Assembly: GCA_025451235.1 (NCBI GenBank) | Contig: JANWKT010000028.1 | Coordinates: forward strand, 143,264-207,263 | Direction: 5' to 3' | DNA: 64,000 nt | From: Flavobacteriales bacterium | GTDB taxonomy: Bacteria > Bacteroidota > Bacteroidia > CAIKAF01 | In this document: positions 29,428 to 38,992 of the stretch, piece by piece | Numbering within the stretch: position 1 is the first letter of the stretch | How the letters are laid out: each line of letters opens with the position of its first letter | Position numbers and translations under genes: made by a program | The notes under the pieces: model-generated | Database searches by the model: none | The model's input: the letters and a program-made list of their open reading frames with translations, nothing else | What the model was told of the DNA's origin: nothing

Positions 29428-30486
29428 TTAGGTGATGTTGCATATAGAAATTAAATCTACTAATTTTTTTCCTTCTACTTCTGTTTTGAACACCTTCGAT
29501 CTCTCCTTTAATTTTTTTCTTTCTGTTTCAGTATGATTTTTGGAAGTAACTTCTCTTAATAGCTGAGTGATCCCTTCTTTGTCGAGCGGATGGACATAGG
29601 TAGCATAAGGGCCACAAATTTCATTGAACACTTCTATGTTCGAACAGATTACCGGTGTTCCTAACGAAAGAGCTTCCAGGTTCGGCATTCCAAACCCTTC
29701 GTATATAGAGGTGTTGATGAGGGCAATGGCGTTTTTAACCAATTCCATATAAGCTGAATAATCCAATGGTTCAATAAAACAGATCCGGGCATCCGCCTTT
29801 ACCATTGCATACAATTCATCATCTCCCCTAAAAATATCCTCCGTATCCCCCCTGATCTTTAGTTGAACTCCTAGTAAATCGGCCTCCTGAAAGGCTTTGA
29901 TCAATGTGCTGAAATTTTTTCTTCCGCTAAAACTGCCTACGGATAATAGATAAGGTTCCGCCTCATTTTTAACCGGGTCAACCTGATTAAATTCCAACGA
30001 ATTATAGATGACCTCCACTTTAGTCTCGTCAACTTTCAGCAGCTCTACCATTCTTTGCTTGGTAAATTCACTCACCGTAATGAGTTTTTTTGCACTTTGA
30101 ACCACCTGGGGGATCATGAACTTATAAGCTCTGGCAAACTTACTGCTGAACCATTCCGGATGCTCTAAAGTAGAAAGATCGTGAATGGTAACAATTTGGT
30201 TCGTATAGTATTGGGGTGCAACATTCCCAAAATTCAGCAATAACGGTGATCCTTCTTTTTTTAGCCAAAAAGGCAGTTCAACTTGTTCCCAAAAAAAACC
30301 TCTGGTATTTCCAATTGTTTTTACCCCCAATCTTTCTGAGGCTTTATGGTGAATAATGCCTTTGGGTGCTACAAACTCAATTTCGCCAGTAAAATTTTCC
30401 TTCAGATAATTGGATAGCTTTAAACCATATTGTTGTACGCCAGTCATTGGCTGGGTTAAAAACCTGCTGTTTACAACTACTCTCAA
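29428..30486 (-). CDS. Family 4 glycosyltransferase
   Basis: A 352-residue GT-B enzyme. The N-terminal domain begins MRVVVNSRFLTQPMTGVQQY, the usual GT4 start with a glycine-rich loop. The C-terminal donor domain has LSVGSFSGRKNFSTLIKAF and the EX7E-type TSIYEGFGMPNLEALSLGTP. The order (GT4, GT4, ligase) and close spacing point to assembly of one short glycan. The sugar is unknown. Confidence 0.88.
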   Translation of the reverse strand: MRVVVNSRFLTQPMTGVQQYGLKLSNYLKENFTGEIEFVAPKGIIHHKASERLGVKTIGNTRGFFWEQVELPFWLKKEGSPLLLNFGNVAPQYYTNQIVTIHDLSTLEHPEWFSSKFARAYKFMIPQVVQSAKKLITVSEFTKQRMVELLKVDETKVEVIYNSLEFNQVDPVKNEAEPYLLSVGSFSGRKNFSTLIKAFQEADLLGVQLKIRGDTEDIFRGDDELYAMVKADARICFIEPLDYSAYMELVKNAIALINTSIYEGFGMPNLEALSLGTPVICSNIEVFNEICGPYATYVHPLDKEGITQLLREVTSKNHTETERKKLKERSKVFKTEVEGKKLVDLISICNIT

Positions 30487-30499
30487 CCTAGTGATTTAT

Positions 30500-31258
30500 T
30501 TACCAAACATAAGGAAAAATGGCCTTCCTTTTGGCAGGATAATCCTCAAATTTCCCCAGGTACCATTTATGGTGTGACAATGCTCTGGGAACCAGGTTAG
30601 CAAAAGTCCATACAAAAAATGCCAATCCGGGCAAACTCCAGCTCAAAATGGCAAATCCGGTCCATTCGATTAATTCGCCCAACAAGTTAGGGCAGGAGAT
30701 CAGATGAAACATCCCTCCTTTGGGAATTTTATATCCGGTTTCACCGGGTTTTCTTAAATGGATAAGGATCGCATCCGAATACCAATTGAGAATTAAACCG
30801 GAAATAAAGATTAAACAACCTATGATAAAGCGAGGGTCTGTTAACCATGAAATATCATAATGGGCAAAATTCGAAAAATAATATCCCAGTAAAAACCCAT
30901 TCATCATATTGAATCCCATGGCTGAGATCATGATCAGTAAAGGCATTTTTTTTCCTTTGGTTTTTATTCTTAGCGGGAAAATGATACTTCTGTTCAAATA
31001 GTGAAATGAAAAAAGGCCGATGATAATTCCAGATACCAGGTTGAACTGAAAGCCTCCTTTCAGGAGGAAAAAATACAATACTACCAAAACAAAAAACTCC
31101 ATCAGGAACCAGCCCAGCTTATTGTCGATCATGGGCCCCCATTTCTCGGTAGTATGCCTTCCATACGGAGCTGTTTGCTTAAGCAGATAGAAAAAGGTGA
31201 TGACCCCAATACCTATCCAACTTAATGCAAAATAATAATAGAACTGCCAAGTCATCAT
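30500..31258 (-). CDS. Steroid 5-alpha-reductase-family membrane protein
   Basis: A 252-residue polytopic protein whose C-terminal part has the family hallmarks: NRSIIFPLRIKTKGKKMPL, NLLGELIEWTGFAI and the end HHKWYLGKFEDYPAKRKAIF. Eukaryotic members reduce the 4,5 double bond of 3-oxo steroids with NADPH; bacterial members are mostly uncharacterised. It overlaps the upstream SDR gene by 4 bp, which suggests that both act on the same lipid. The substrate is unknown. Confidence 0.85.
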   Translation of the reverse strand: MMTWQFYYYFALSWIGIGVITFFYLLKQTAPYGRHTTEKWGPMIDNKLGWFLMEFFVLVVLYFFLLKGGFQFNLVSGIIIGLFSFHYLNRSIIFPLRIKTKGKKMPLLIMISAMGFNMMNGFLLGYYFSNFAHYDISWLTDPRFIIGCLIFISGLILNWYSDAILIHLRKPGETGYKIPKGGMFHLISCPNLLGELIEWTGFAILSWSLPGLAFFVWTFANLVPRALSHHKWYLGKFEDYPAKRKAIFPYVW

Positions 31259-32244
31259 GCTTTTTCATGTATATATCCGTTTTCCTTGAACCAACTAATT
31301 AAATCCCTGATGGTTTCTTTAAACTCCCTGGGGTTAAATCCAAGTTCCGTTTTTGCTTTTTCATTACTGATCTTTGTATTCCCGTTCACCAAAACATCAA
31401 TTGATTCTACCGTATATAAAGGTTCTTTCCCTGTAATTTTCGATTGCAGCTTTACAAACGGGAGGCCAGCTCTTGCAGCCCAAACCGGAATCGTTGGGAT
31501 CTTTATTTTTTCACCTTTCACATCACTTACCAAGTTAATGATCTCCCTCATGGTATAATACTTACCCGATAAAAGATAATTTTCACCCACCTGGCCCATG
31601 GTAAGTGCATTGCAAATAGCAGAAGAAACATCTCTTACATCCACCCAATCAAATCCTCCATTAAAAATGGCCGGTATTTTATCCTGGTAAATATCTAAAA
31701 TGGCTTTCCCCTGATACGACATCCTGTTTTCCGGTGCACCAGTTACCGAAGTAGGATTTAAAATAACAGCCTTCAATCCTTTTGCTACCATTTCTTTTAC
31801 GATCAATTGTCCATCACGCTTGCTTTGGTCGTACGCAAATGCACCCTTATCCACAAACGTCCTGCTTTCATTGAGCTCCTCATCCTTTGGCAAGGCATTA
31901 TATGCATGAATAGAAGAAATATGGACCACTCTTTTGATCTGCATATCAAGGGCAGTTTGCATAACGTTCCTCACCCCTTCTACATTTACTTTTCTAACAG
32001 CTCCACCTTTATCTCCGTTAATGGATATGATAGCTGCTGAATGGATCAACGCATCACAACCTTCTAATAGTTTTTCGATGTCCTGTCGATTGTTCACCTC
32101 TCCTTTTATAAATTCGACCTGCGCATTTTCCAGATAAGTGGTATCATGATGAGCCAAGGCTTTATAAGAAAAACCTCTATTGCTCAGTTCCTTCATTACT
32201 GATATCCCGATATGTCCACAAGCCCCTGTTATAGCAACTTTCAT
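31255..32244 (-). CDS. NAD-dependent epimerase/dehydratase, 3-beta-HSD-like extended SDR
   Basis: A 329-residue extended SDR. It begins MKVAITGACGHIGISVMKEL with the Rossmann GxxGxxG. The catalytic region holds SSIHAYNA and YDQSKRDGQL (YxxxK), then NPTSVTGAP. I prefer the ATG at 32244 over a TTG eight codons upstream because the Rossmann strand starts there. The C-terminal half resembles 3-beta-hydroxysteroid dehydrogenase and dihydroflavonol reductase groups. Its 4-bp overlap with the steroid-reductase-family gene supports a shared pathway, which remains inference. Confidence 0.83.
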   Translation of the reverse strand: MKVAITGACGHIGISVMKELSNRGFSYKALAHHDTTYLENAQVEFIKGEVNNRQDIEKLLEGCDALIHSAAIISINGDKGGAVRKVNVEGVRNVMQTALDMQIKRVVHISSIHAYNALPKDEELNESRTFVDKGAFAYDQSKRDGQLIVKEMVAKGLKAVILNPTSVTGAPENRMSYQGKAILDIYQDKIPAIFNGGFDWVDVRDVSSAICNALTMGQVGENYLLSGKYYTMREIINLVSDVKGEKIKIPTIPVWAARAGLPFVKLQSKITGKEPLYTVESIDVLVNGNTKISNEKAKTELGFNPREFKETIRDLISWFKENGYIHEKA

Positions 32245-32346
32245 ATTTTGAAGATGTTGAACGGGCAAACTTAATGTTTTTAGGGGGGTTATCGAAATAA
32301 TTGACCCTTGTTCCGGTTTTTACATCCTGCCATCAATAAAATCGTG

Positions 32347-32354
32347 TACCTTTG
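32347..32354 (+). promoter_or_regulatory. Putative -7 element upstream of the ferredoxin reductase gene
   Basis: TACCTTTG matches the Bacteroidota sigma-ABfr -7 consensus TAnnTTTG. It lies about 100 bp before the start codon. A good -33 TTTG is not evident at the expected distance. Confidence 0.4.
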
Positions 32355-32452
32355 CAGACTTGAAAAAAGACGCTAAACATAAGACATTGGACACTAAAAT
32401 TCGATTTGACGGTCTAAGGTCTAAAATGTCTGGCATCTAAAGTCTAAAGATT

Positions 32453-33457
32453 ATGGTGAGTACAGATATTTGTATTATCGGAGCTGGTCCTGTTGGATTA
32501 TTTGCTGTTTTTGAGGCCGGATTGTTAAAGATGAGATGCCATTTGGTAGATGCGCTTCCGCAAGTGGGGGGACAGCTTTCTGAGATCTATCCTAAAAAAC
32601 CCATTTATGATATTCCTGGCTATCCTGAAATTCTTGCAGGGGAGTTAGTGGATAAATTAATGAAGCAGATAGAGCCATTTAAGCCAACATATACATTAGG
32701 AGAAAGACTTGAAGGTCTTGAAAAACAAGATGATGGCTCCTTTAAATTAACCACCAGCGATGGTACCGAGATCCATTGTAAAGTGGTGGTAATCGCTGGA
32801 GGCTTAGGTTGTTTTGAGCCCCGTAAGCCAGAAGTAACCGGTTTAGAGGATTTTGAAGGAAAAGGCATTGCCTATATCGTAAAAGACCCCGAACTGTTCA
32901 GGAATAAAAGGTTGGTATTAGCTGGAGGGGGTGATTCGGCACTGGATTGGGCCATTCACCTCAGCGAAATTACCGAAGAATTGGCCTTGGTGCATCGCAA
33001 CGAGACCTTTAGAGGGGCTCCTGACAGTGCTGAAAAGGTGTTTGAATTGGCCAAAACCGGTAAAATCAAGCTTATTCTTAACTCAAATGTTGTAAAAGTA
33101 AGCGGCAACGGGCATTTAAAGACTGTTACCATTACCAATAACAACAACGAAAACTCGGAATTAGCCACGGATTACTTCATCCCGTTGTTCGGGCTGACCC
33201 CTAAACTGGGTCCAATCGCCGACTGGGGGCTGAATATTGATAAAAATGCCATCCTGGTAAATACGGAAGATTATGCTACCAATGTACCGGGTATCTTTGC
33301 TATTGGTGATATTAACACCTATGCCGGAAAGCTAAAGCTTATCCTATGCGGGTTTCACGAAGCTGCCCTCATGTCCCAAGCTGCCTTTAAATTCATCTAT
33401 CCGAACCAGAAGCTGAGCTTTAAATACACTACTGTAAATGGGGTAAATGCCTTTTAA
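32453..33457 (+). CDS. Thioredoxin-reductase-like ferredoxin-NADP+ reductase
   Basis: A 334-residue flavoprotein with an FAD Rossmann motif IIGAGPVGLFAVFEA at the N-terminus and an NADPH motif LAGGGDSALDWA in the middle. It ends with NVPGIFAIGDINTYAGKLKL for FAD. The CxxC disulfide of thioredoxin reductase is absent, which marks the TrxR-like FNR group. The next gene is a ferredoxin that overlaps by one base, so this enzyme most likely moves electrons between NADPH and that ferredoxin. Confidence 0.9.
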   Translation: MVSTDICIIGAGPVGLFAVFEAGLLKMRCHLVDALPQVGGQLSEIYPKKPIYDIPGYPEILAGELVDKLMKQIEPFKPTYTLGERLEGLEKQDDGSFKLTTSDGTEIHCKVVVIAGGLGCFEPRKPEVTGLEDFEGKGIAYIVKDPELFRNKRLVLAGGGDSALDWAIHLSEITEELALVHRNETFRGAPDSAEKVFELAKTGKIKLILNSNVVKVSGNGHLKTVTITNNNNENSELATDYFIPLFGLTPKLGPIADWGLNIDKNAILVNTEDYATNVPGIFAIGDINTYAGKLKLILCGFHEAALMSQAAFKFIYPNQKLSFKYTTVNGVNAF

Positions 33458-33792
33458 TGGATTATAATTTAGTTAAAATCAACGTTGAAGACCAAGAGGG
33501 AAACCAACAGGAAGTGGAAGTTCCCACGGACATCTCGATGTCTTTGATGGAGATTCTGAAGGGGATGGACTATCACATTCTCGCCACTTGTGGGGGAATC
33601 GCTTTATGTGCAACCTGCCATGTACAGGTAAAATCAGGCTATGAGAGCCTTCCGGAAGCCACCGATGATGAATGGGCTATGCTGGATACTTTACCAAAAC
33701 TAACACAAACAAGCAGGCTATCCTGCCAGATCAAGGTAAATGCCCTTCAGGAGGGCATGAGCTTTAAGCTGCTGGGGGAAACACAGCTCTAA
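33457..33792 (+). CDS. [2Fe-2S] ferredoxin, adrenodoxin/putidaredoxin type
   Basis: A 111-residue ferredoxin. The cluster ligands follow C-x5-C-x2-C-x35-C (Cys45, 51, 54, 90; TCGGIALCATCHV), the spacing of the adrenodoxin/ISC type rather than the C-x4-C plant type. Start codon and FNR stop overlap (TAATG). Partners of such ferredoxins include iron-sulfur cluster assembly and cytochromes P450; none is encoded nearby. Confidence 0.92.
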   Translation: MDYNLVKINVEDQEGNQQEVEVPTDISMSLMEILKGMDYHILATCGGIALCATCHVQVKSGYESLPEATDDEWAMLDTLPKLTQTSRLSCQIKVNALQEGMSFKLLGETQL

Positions 33793-33873
33793 AAATATTT
33801 TATTTTAAACAAAATGTTTTGTAACTTCGTATTATTGAAAAAAAGTATACTTTTGGGGAGTAATTAACAACTT

Positions 33874-34644
33874 ATGAACAAATCCTTACTTTATATATGT
33901 GGCTTGTTATTGGTTGGGATACTGTTTTCATCCTGTCAAAGGACGGTATTCTTCACTGGTAGCAGTCAAACGGGAGTGTTCTATAACCAGTTAGCCTTAA
34001 GGACTGGGGGGGCTGGTGCAGGTGGCTTTTCCCCTTATAAAAGAAAATATCGTCGTGGCCGTCAAATTGAGCCCAATGATGTATTCCATACTGTAGGGGT
34101 TTCTTTCCTTCCTGGGGTTGATAATCATTTGGGAGAATTTAAATTCGGATATCCAACCATTGGATTCCACTATACACCTAGATTTAACTTGTTCAAATGG
34201 GGAGGATATAAAGGCTCATTTGCTTTAGAATTCCCTATACATTTTGGTGTTAGCATAGGAACTGACTTTGTATCGTACCCCAATCCGGTAATTGCCCGCC
34301 AATTCCAGAAAGAAAGTACCAATTTCACGGCAGAAGTCCCTATGTGCTTTACCTTTAATTTCGGGCATAATGCCACTAAAAAATCTTACCAGGATTTTGG
34401 AGGATTTTTCGGACTAGGGTATTCCTTCGCTTATTTACCTCATGGAAGAACAGGTTCATATATTGCCTCTACCAATAGTGTCACTTACAATTTACCTATC
34501 GGACATGGTCCCCATGTAAGAGGTGGGTTCAGGTTCCGCACCGGCACCCTTTCATGGCAGATCTATGGCAGCTTCATGTATAGCCTTTATACCAGCAGCT
34601 ATTTGGCGGGAACTGGGTTAGGTATTACCATCGGACGCTGGTAG
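33874..34644 (+). CDS. Putative outer-membrane beta-barrel-like protein
   Basis: A 256-residue protein with a signal and a lipobox-like FSSC (about Cys21). The body is rich in Gly and aromatic residues in alternating strands, for example DFGGFFGLGYSFAYLP and SWQIYGSFMYSLYTS, and ends ...GLGITIGRW with a terminal aromatic residue as in barrels. A lipidated barrel would be odd, so the Cys may be coincidental. No named family is recognised. Confidence 0.65.
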   Translation: MNKSLLYICGLLLVGILFSSCQRTVFFTGSSQTGVFYNQLALRTGGAGAGGFSPYKRKYRRGRQIEPNDVFHTVGVSFLPGVDNHLGEFKFGYPTIGFHYTPRFNLFKWGGYKGSFALEFPIHFGVSIGTDFVSYPNPVIARQFQKESTNFTAEVPMCFTFNFGHNATKKSYQDFGGFFGLGYSFAYLPHGRTGSYIASTNSVTYNLPIGHGPHVRGGFRFRTGTLSWQIYGSFMYSLYTSSYLAGTGLGITIGRW

Positions 34645-34892
34645 GATTCAGCTTTAATAACTCTTATCATTTCTTCGTTGAATATCCTTTTTAGGGCTTA
34701 ACCACATCCCTAAGCCAATCCTTGTGCCAGGGATAGAAAGGGCGCCCGCCAAGGCAGGCGGTCTCGGCAGAGCCGGGACGGAACCCCCGCATAGCCCGAT
34801 CCTGAGTGGGAAAAGGATGGGCTGGTGGGAATCGAGGGAGGTGCCATTAAAAAAATCATAAATCCAAAATCGTAATTCGCAAATCGAATACC
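34645..34892. other. Spacer with GC-rich hairpin block
   Basis: No gene seen. A GC-rich block at about 34740-34800 stands out from the AT-rich surroundings. It can form CCGCC/GGCGG (34746-34750 with 34757-34761) and CGGC/GCCG (34765-34768 with 34772-34775) hairpins in tandem. It may be a degenerate intergenic repeat or terminator. Confidence 0.4.
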
Positions 34893-34900
34893 TACCTTTG
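34893..34900 (+). promoter_or_regulatory. Putative -7 element of the ABC-F gene
   Basis: TACCTTTG, followed by CAC, fits TAnnTTTG and lies 20 bp before the start codon, which gives a very short leader. No clear -33 box. Confidence 0.45.
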
Positions 34901-34920
34901 CACTTTATTTTGAAAATCAG

Positions 34921-36873
34921 ATGATCAGTCTTTCGAATGTACATTTATTTTTTGGTGCCGATCCTTTGTTCGAAGATGTTTCATTTTTGATCAATCGTAC
35001 GGACAGAATTGGTCTTACCGGCAGAAACGGCTCGGGTAAAACTACTTTATTAAAGATCATCAAAGGATTTGTTCAACCCACTGGTGGACAAATATCCATA
35101 CCCCGCGATGCCACCATTGGATATTTGCCGCAGGAGTTTCATCATACCTCACACCTGAGTATTTTAGAAGAAACCCAAAAAGCATTTGAACAGGTGATCA
35201 TTCTTCAACAAAAAATTGAAGACATCAATATTCAATTAAGCACTAGGGACGATTATGAATCGGATGCCTATATGAAATTGATCACCGATCTGCATGAAAA
35301 CGAAGACAGGTTCAGGATACTGGGTGGATATGAAATGGAGGAAAAAACAGAAAAGATCCTGAAAGGGCTTGGGTTTATGCAAGAGGACATGCAAAGAAGC
35401 ATGAGTGAATTTAGCGGAGGTTGGCAAATGCGGGTGGAATTAGCAAAAATCCTTTTGCAACAACCAGACCTGGTATTGTTGGATGAGCCCACCAATCACC
35501 TCGATATAGAGTCCATTATGTGGCTCGAGGAGTTTTTGGTAGAATATCCCGGAGCTATCATGATGATCAGTCACGACCGGACCTTTTTAGATAAGATCAC
35601 CAACAGGACCATTGAAATTACCAACGGAAGCATCCAGGATTATAAAGCGAATTATTCTAAATATTTAATTCTTCGCAAAGAACGAAGGGAAAAATTAGAA
35701 AATGCGGTAAAAAATCAGGACCGCCAGATCGCCCAGATGGAGCGAAATATAGAAAAGTTCAGAGCCAAAGCCAGCAAGGCCAGCTTTGCACAGAGCTTGA
35801 TTAAAAAGCTGGATAAAATTGAAAGGATAGAAATTGATCCGGAAGATGTAAGTTCTATTAATATCCGCTTTATTGATCCACCCCGTAGTGGAAAAGTAGT
35901 GGTGAATGCAGAAAATGTGAGTAAAAAATTTGGAGATAAAGTGGTGATCAATCCCATGAGCTTTACCATCGATTCAGGTGAAAAAATTGCTTTCGTCGGG
36001 AAAAACGGAATGGGTAAAACCACCTTATCCAGCATGATTGCAGGTGAGCTGGAATGCACCGGAACCATTACCCTGGGGCATAATGTAAAGCTGGGCTATT
36101 TTGCTCAACACCAAACCAACAGGCTGGATTTTGAGAATACCGTTTTGAAAGAATTAGAAAACACGGCCTACAATTCGGATAGCTTTACAAAAATACGTGG
36201 AATCTTGGGAGCATTTTTATTCAGTGGTGAGGATGTGGAGAAAAAAATAAAGGTGTTGTCGGGAGGAGAAAAATCAAGGGTATCGATGGCAAAATTGTTA
36301 TTGGAACCTATTAATTTCCTGATCTTAGATGAGCCCACCAATCACCTGGACATTATTTCAAAAGAAGTATTAAAAATTGCCATTCAGAATTTTCAAGGAA
36401 CGGTAATCATTGTAAGCCACGACAGGGATTTCCTCCAGGGATTGACCACCAAAATATTTGAATTTACGCCAGCTGGCATCAAAGAACATTTATGTGATAT
36501 CAATGAATTCCTGGCCAAGAAGAATGCAGCCTCTTTCAGGGAAATTGAATTGAATAAATCACTCAAGCAAAGCCCTGCCAATAAAAAACCGGAAGAAAAG
36601 AAAGTTGAAGTAAAACCCACGACTGATCAAAAAAAGTCGAACGATAAAGAGGTGAAACGAATTAAAAATGCATTGACCACTACCGAAAAAAGGATCGAAG
36701 ATTTAGAGGGTGAACTAAAAACCATGGATGAACAACTGCAAGATCCTTTCACCTTTCAAAAAATCTCAAACGATAAATCCTTCTACACTAAATACGACCA
36801 GCTGAAAGCCGAACTGGATACCGAAATGAATCGTTGGGAAGGATTACAACTGGAACTGGAAAAGCATTTATAA
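34921..36873 (+). CDS. ABC-F family ATPase (translation factor type)
   Basis: A 650-residue soluble protein with two ABC domains and no membrane segments. Domain 1 has GRNGSGKTT, FSGGWQMRVELAK and LVLLDEPTNHLDIE; domain 2 has GKNGMGKTT, LSGGEKSRVSMAKLL and FLILDEPTNHLD. The linker between them (about 240-310) is highly charged like the P-site tRNA-interaction motif. A C-terminal coiled-coil extension (about 560-650) resembles Uup/YdiF. Members act on ribosomes; whether this one gives antibiotic protection cannot be judged. Confidence 0.93.
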   Translation: MISLSNVHLFFGADPLFEDVSFLINRTDRIGLTGRNGSGKTTLLKIIKGFVQPTGGQISIPRDATIGYLPQEFHHTSHLSILEETQKAFEQVIILQQKIEDINIQLSTRDDYESDAYMKLITDLHENEDRFRILGGYEMEEKTEKILKGLGFMQEDMQRSMSEFSGGWQMRVELAKILLQQPDLVLLDEPTNHLDIESIMWLEEFLVEYPGAIMMISHDRTFLDKITNRTIEITNGSIQDYKANYSKYLILRKERREKLENAVKNQDRQIAQMERNIEKFRAKASKASFAQSLIKKLDKIERIEIDPEDVSSINIRFIDPPRSGKVVVNAENVSKKFGDKVVINPMSFTIDSGEKIAFVGKNGMGKTTLSSMIAGELECTGTITLGHNVKLGYFAQHQTNRLDFENTVLKELENTAYNSDSFTKIRGILGAFLFSGEDVEKKIKVLSGGEKSRVSMAKLLLEPINFLILDEPTNHLDIISKEVLKIAIQNFQGTVIIVSHDRDFLQGLTTKIFEFTPAGIKEHLCDINEFLAKKNAASFREIELNKSLKQSPANKKPEEKKVEVKPTTDQKKSNDKEVKRIKNALTTTEKRIEDLEGELKTMDEQLQDPFTFQKISNDKSFYTKYDQLKAELDTEMNRWEGLQLELEKHL

Positions 36874-36881
36874 ATACCAAA

Positions 36882-38984
36882 TCAATGCTTGATCAGTTTT
36901 TTGGTCATCAACTTGTCTCCATACTCTATCTTCAGCAAGTAAACTCCATCTGAGAACTGACTCAGATCCAACTGTAGTAAGGACTGGTTCATTTTTGAAA
37001 CCATCACCACCCTACCTGAGAGATCCATGAGTTTAACAGTTGCTTTTATTATGGTTCCGGCATCAATGGTAACTTTCTCGGTTGCTGGATTTGGATAAAT
37101 AGTAAAATGGATCGAAGGCTCATTGCTGATTCCTATTGTTGAAATAAAAGGAGCTGAAGTAGCAGAACATCCATTTGAATCGGTATATACAACGGTGTAA
37201 GAACCGCCTGAGACGGGTGTATAGGTATCGTTGGTAGCGCCTCCTATGGGTGAGCCATTTACATACCATTGGTTACCTACACCTGTATAAGAAGATTCAA
37301 GTGTTCCGGCATTATCAACAATGGTGGGGGCAGAGGGATTGGCATATACCAAAACATAATTCGTATATAAAATAGTATCAGACCCCGTTGGGCTGGTAAC
37401 TATTAATTGTACATTGTAAACACCAGGAGTATTATAGGTAACCTGCGGATTTTGCGCTACAGATGAGGATGGAGAACCTCCCGGGAAGCTCCAATCATAA
37501 GCAAATATGTTTCCGCTGCTGTTATCCGTAAACTGGGTTGGAATACCAACACAAACATTTGTGTTACCTATAAAATCAGCAACAGGAGGCAACCCTGAAC
37601 AATCATAGGTTTGAACTTTCAGCAGCCCTTTATGCAAATTCAATCTTCCTTCGCTGGATGTTATATTCGCCATAGAGGCAATTGAGTCAACACCTGTGAG
37701 CAAATAATTACGTATGAATAAAGACATTTCTCCAGGAAATATTTTATAATCCTGTGCAAATTGTAAACATGCACCCGAATAGTACAAGCCAATGGCTCCA
37801 GCAACATGTGGTGTGGCCATAGATGTTCCTGTAAGGGTATTATAACCGCTTCCGCTATATGTACTATTAATGGAGGTTCCTGGAGCCCCAATGTCGATAT
37901 GGATGGGTCCATAACCCGCTCCTGAATTCTTAATATCTGTATCTGTTGTATTGGTTACTCCAACCATATAATTGCTTGGGCAAGTAGTTGGAATGTCTCC
38001 ATCAGTATCAATATTGATATTTAAATTCGGACCTGCACCTGCACTCAATATGCCCAATGCACCCAATGTATCATACATAGCGCACCAGATCGGATAATTG
38101 ATAGGCTGGCCATAATTTACTCCGAATGAATTGCTAGTAGCCACAACAAATGCTCCCATCGTTCCATTGGAGGTATTATACAATTCACGTAAAGAAGATA
38201 TATAATCATAGGCCAATACTACTACTGATTCCATTCCTGAGGAACCCCTCACATTTAAAATTTTTACATTCCAGTTTACTCCGGCTACCCCGGTTGAGTT
38301 ATTTCCTCTAGCCCCCACGATCCCGGCGCAATGGGTTGCATGTCCGCTTGTAGGAACAACATTGTCATCGCCAGTCGCATCCCAACCTTCAAAGTCGTCA
38401 ATATAACCGTTCCCATCATCGTCCACCAAAGCAGTTCCGTTCAACTCAACATAATTCCTCCACATGTTTGCATTTAGATCTGGATGAGATTCCTGAACAC
38501 CCCCATCTACAACTGCTACTACGATCGTATCCCCATCAGCTGTCACTCCGCCGGTAGTTATATCCCAGGCAGCAGGTGCATCAATATCGGCATCAACAGT
38601 ACCGCCCGTTTGGCCTGTATTGTTCATACTCCATTGCGTAGAGGCATAACTCGGATCATTAGGAGTTGCGCGGTCCTCAATATAATGGTTCAACTGAGCA
38701 AGGGCCACATGGTCCATGCGATGAATATCACCAACGAGTTTTTTGCTATCCCCTAAAATAGCATCATGCTCCAATAAAAAAATTCGATACCGATTCGATA
38801 AAACCTGCTTCAACCTGAATTGTCCTACCAGCCCCTGGCCATTGAGGTCCTTCAACAGATCATCCACCGTATTTCCCGGATCAAGCATGACCATGATTTC
38901 GTTGGGTACATAATCGCCAGGTGTTTGTGAAAAAACAAAGGGGCCGGTAAATATCAGTAACAATACAAGTAGAATTTTTTTCAT
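36882..38984 (-). CDS. T9SS-secreted S8 peptidase with PKD domain
   Basis: A 700-residue secreted subtilase with a signal peptide ending near FVFSQ (20), a prodomain to about 110, and a catalytic domain with Asp160 (VVAVVDGGV), His215 (SGHATHCAGI), Asn285 and Ser388 (TGTSMATPHVAG). A PKD-like domain follows (about 475-560, YDWSFPGGSP), then an Ig-like linker. It ends with a type A T9SS sorting domain: FTIYPNPATEKVTI and GVYLLKIEYGDKLMTKKLIK. It should be exported by T9SS and attached or released at the cell surface. Confidence 0.95.
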   Translation of the reverse strand: MKKILLVLLLIFTGPFVFSQTPGDYVPNEIMVMLDPGNTVDDLLKDLNGQGLVGQFRLKQVLSNRYRIFLLEHDAILGDSKKLVGDIHRMDHVALAQLNHYIEDRATPNDPSYASTQWSMNNTGQTGGTVDADIDAPAAWDITTGGVTADGDTIVVAVVDGGVQESHPDLNANMWRNYVELNGTALVDDDGNGYIDDFEGWDATGDDNVVPTSGHATHCAGIVGARGNNSTGVAGVNWNVKILNVRGSSGMESVVVLAYDYISSLRELYNTSNGTMGAFVVATSNSFGVNYGQPINYPIWCAMYDTLGALGILSAGAGPNLNINIDTDGDIPTTCPSNYMVGVTNTTDTDIKNSGAGYGPIHIDIGAPGTSINSTYSGSGYNTLTGTSMATPHVAGAIGLYYSGACLQFAQDYKIFPGEMSLFIRNYLLTGVDSIASMANITSSEGRLNLHKGLLKVQTYDCSGLPPVADFIGNTNVCVGIPTQFTDNSSGNIFAYDWSFPGGSPSSSVAQNPQVTYNTPGVYNVQLIVTSPTGSDTILYTNYVLVYANPSAPTIVDNAGTLESSYTGVGNQWYVNGSPIGGATNDTYTPVSGGSYTVVYTDSNGCSATSAPFISTIGISNEPSIHFTIYPNPATEKVTIDAGTIIKATVKLMDLSGRVVMVSKMNQSLLQLDLSQFSDGVYLLKIEYGDKLMTKKLIKH

Positions 38985-38992
38985 AGTAAAAT

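Noticed and set aside
34654..34944. 96-codon reverse frame across the GC-rich spacer
   Set aside because: It crosses two hairpins and has Pro/Gly/Leu-rich low-quality sequence with no family features.
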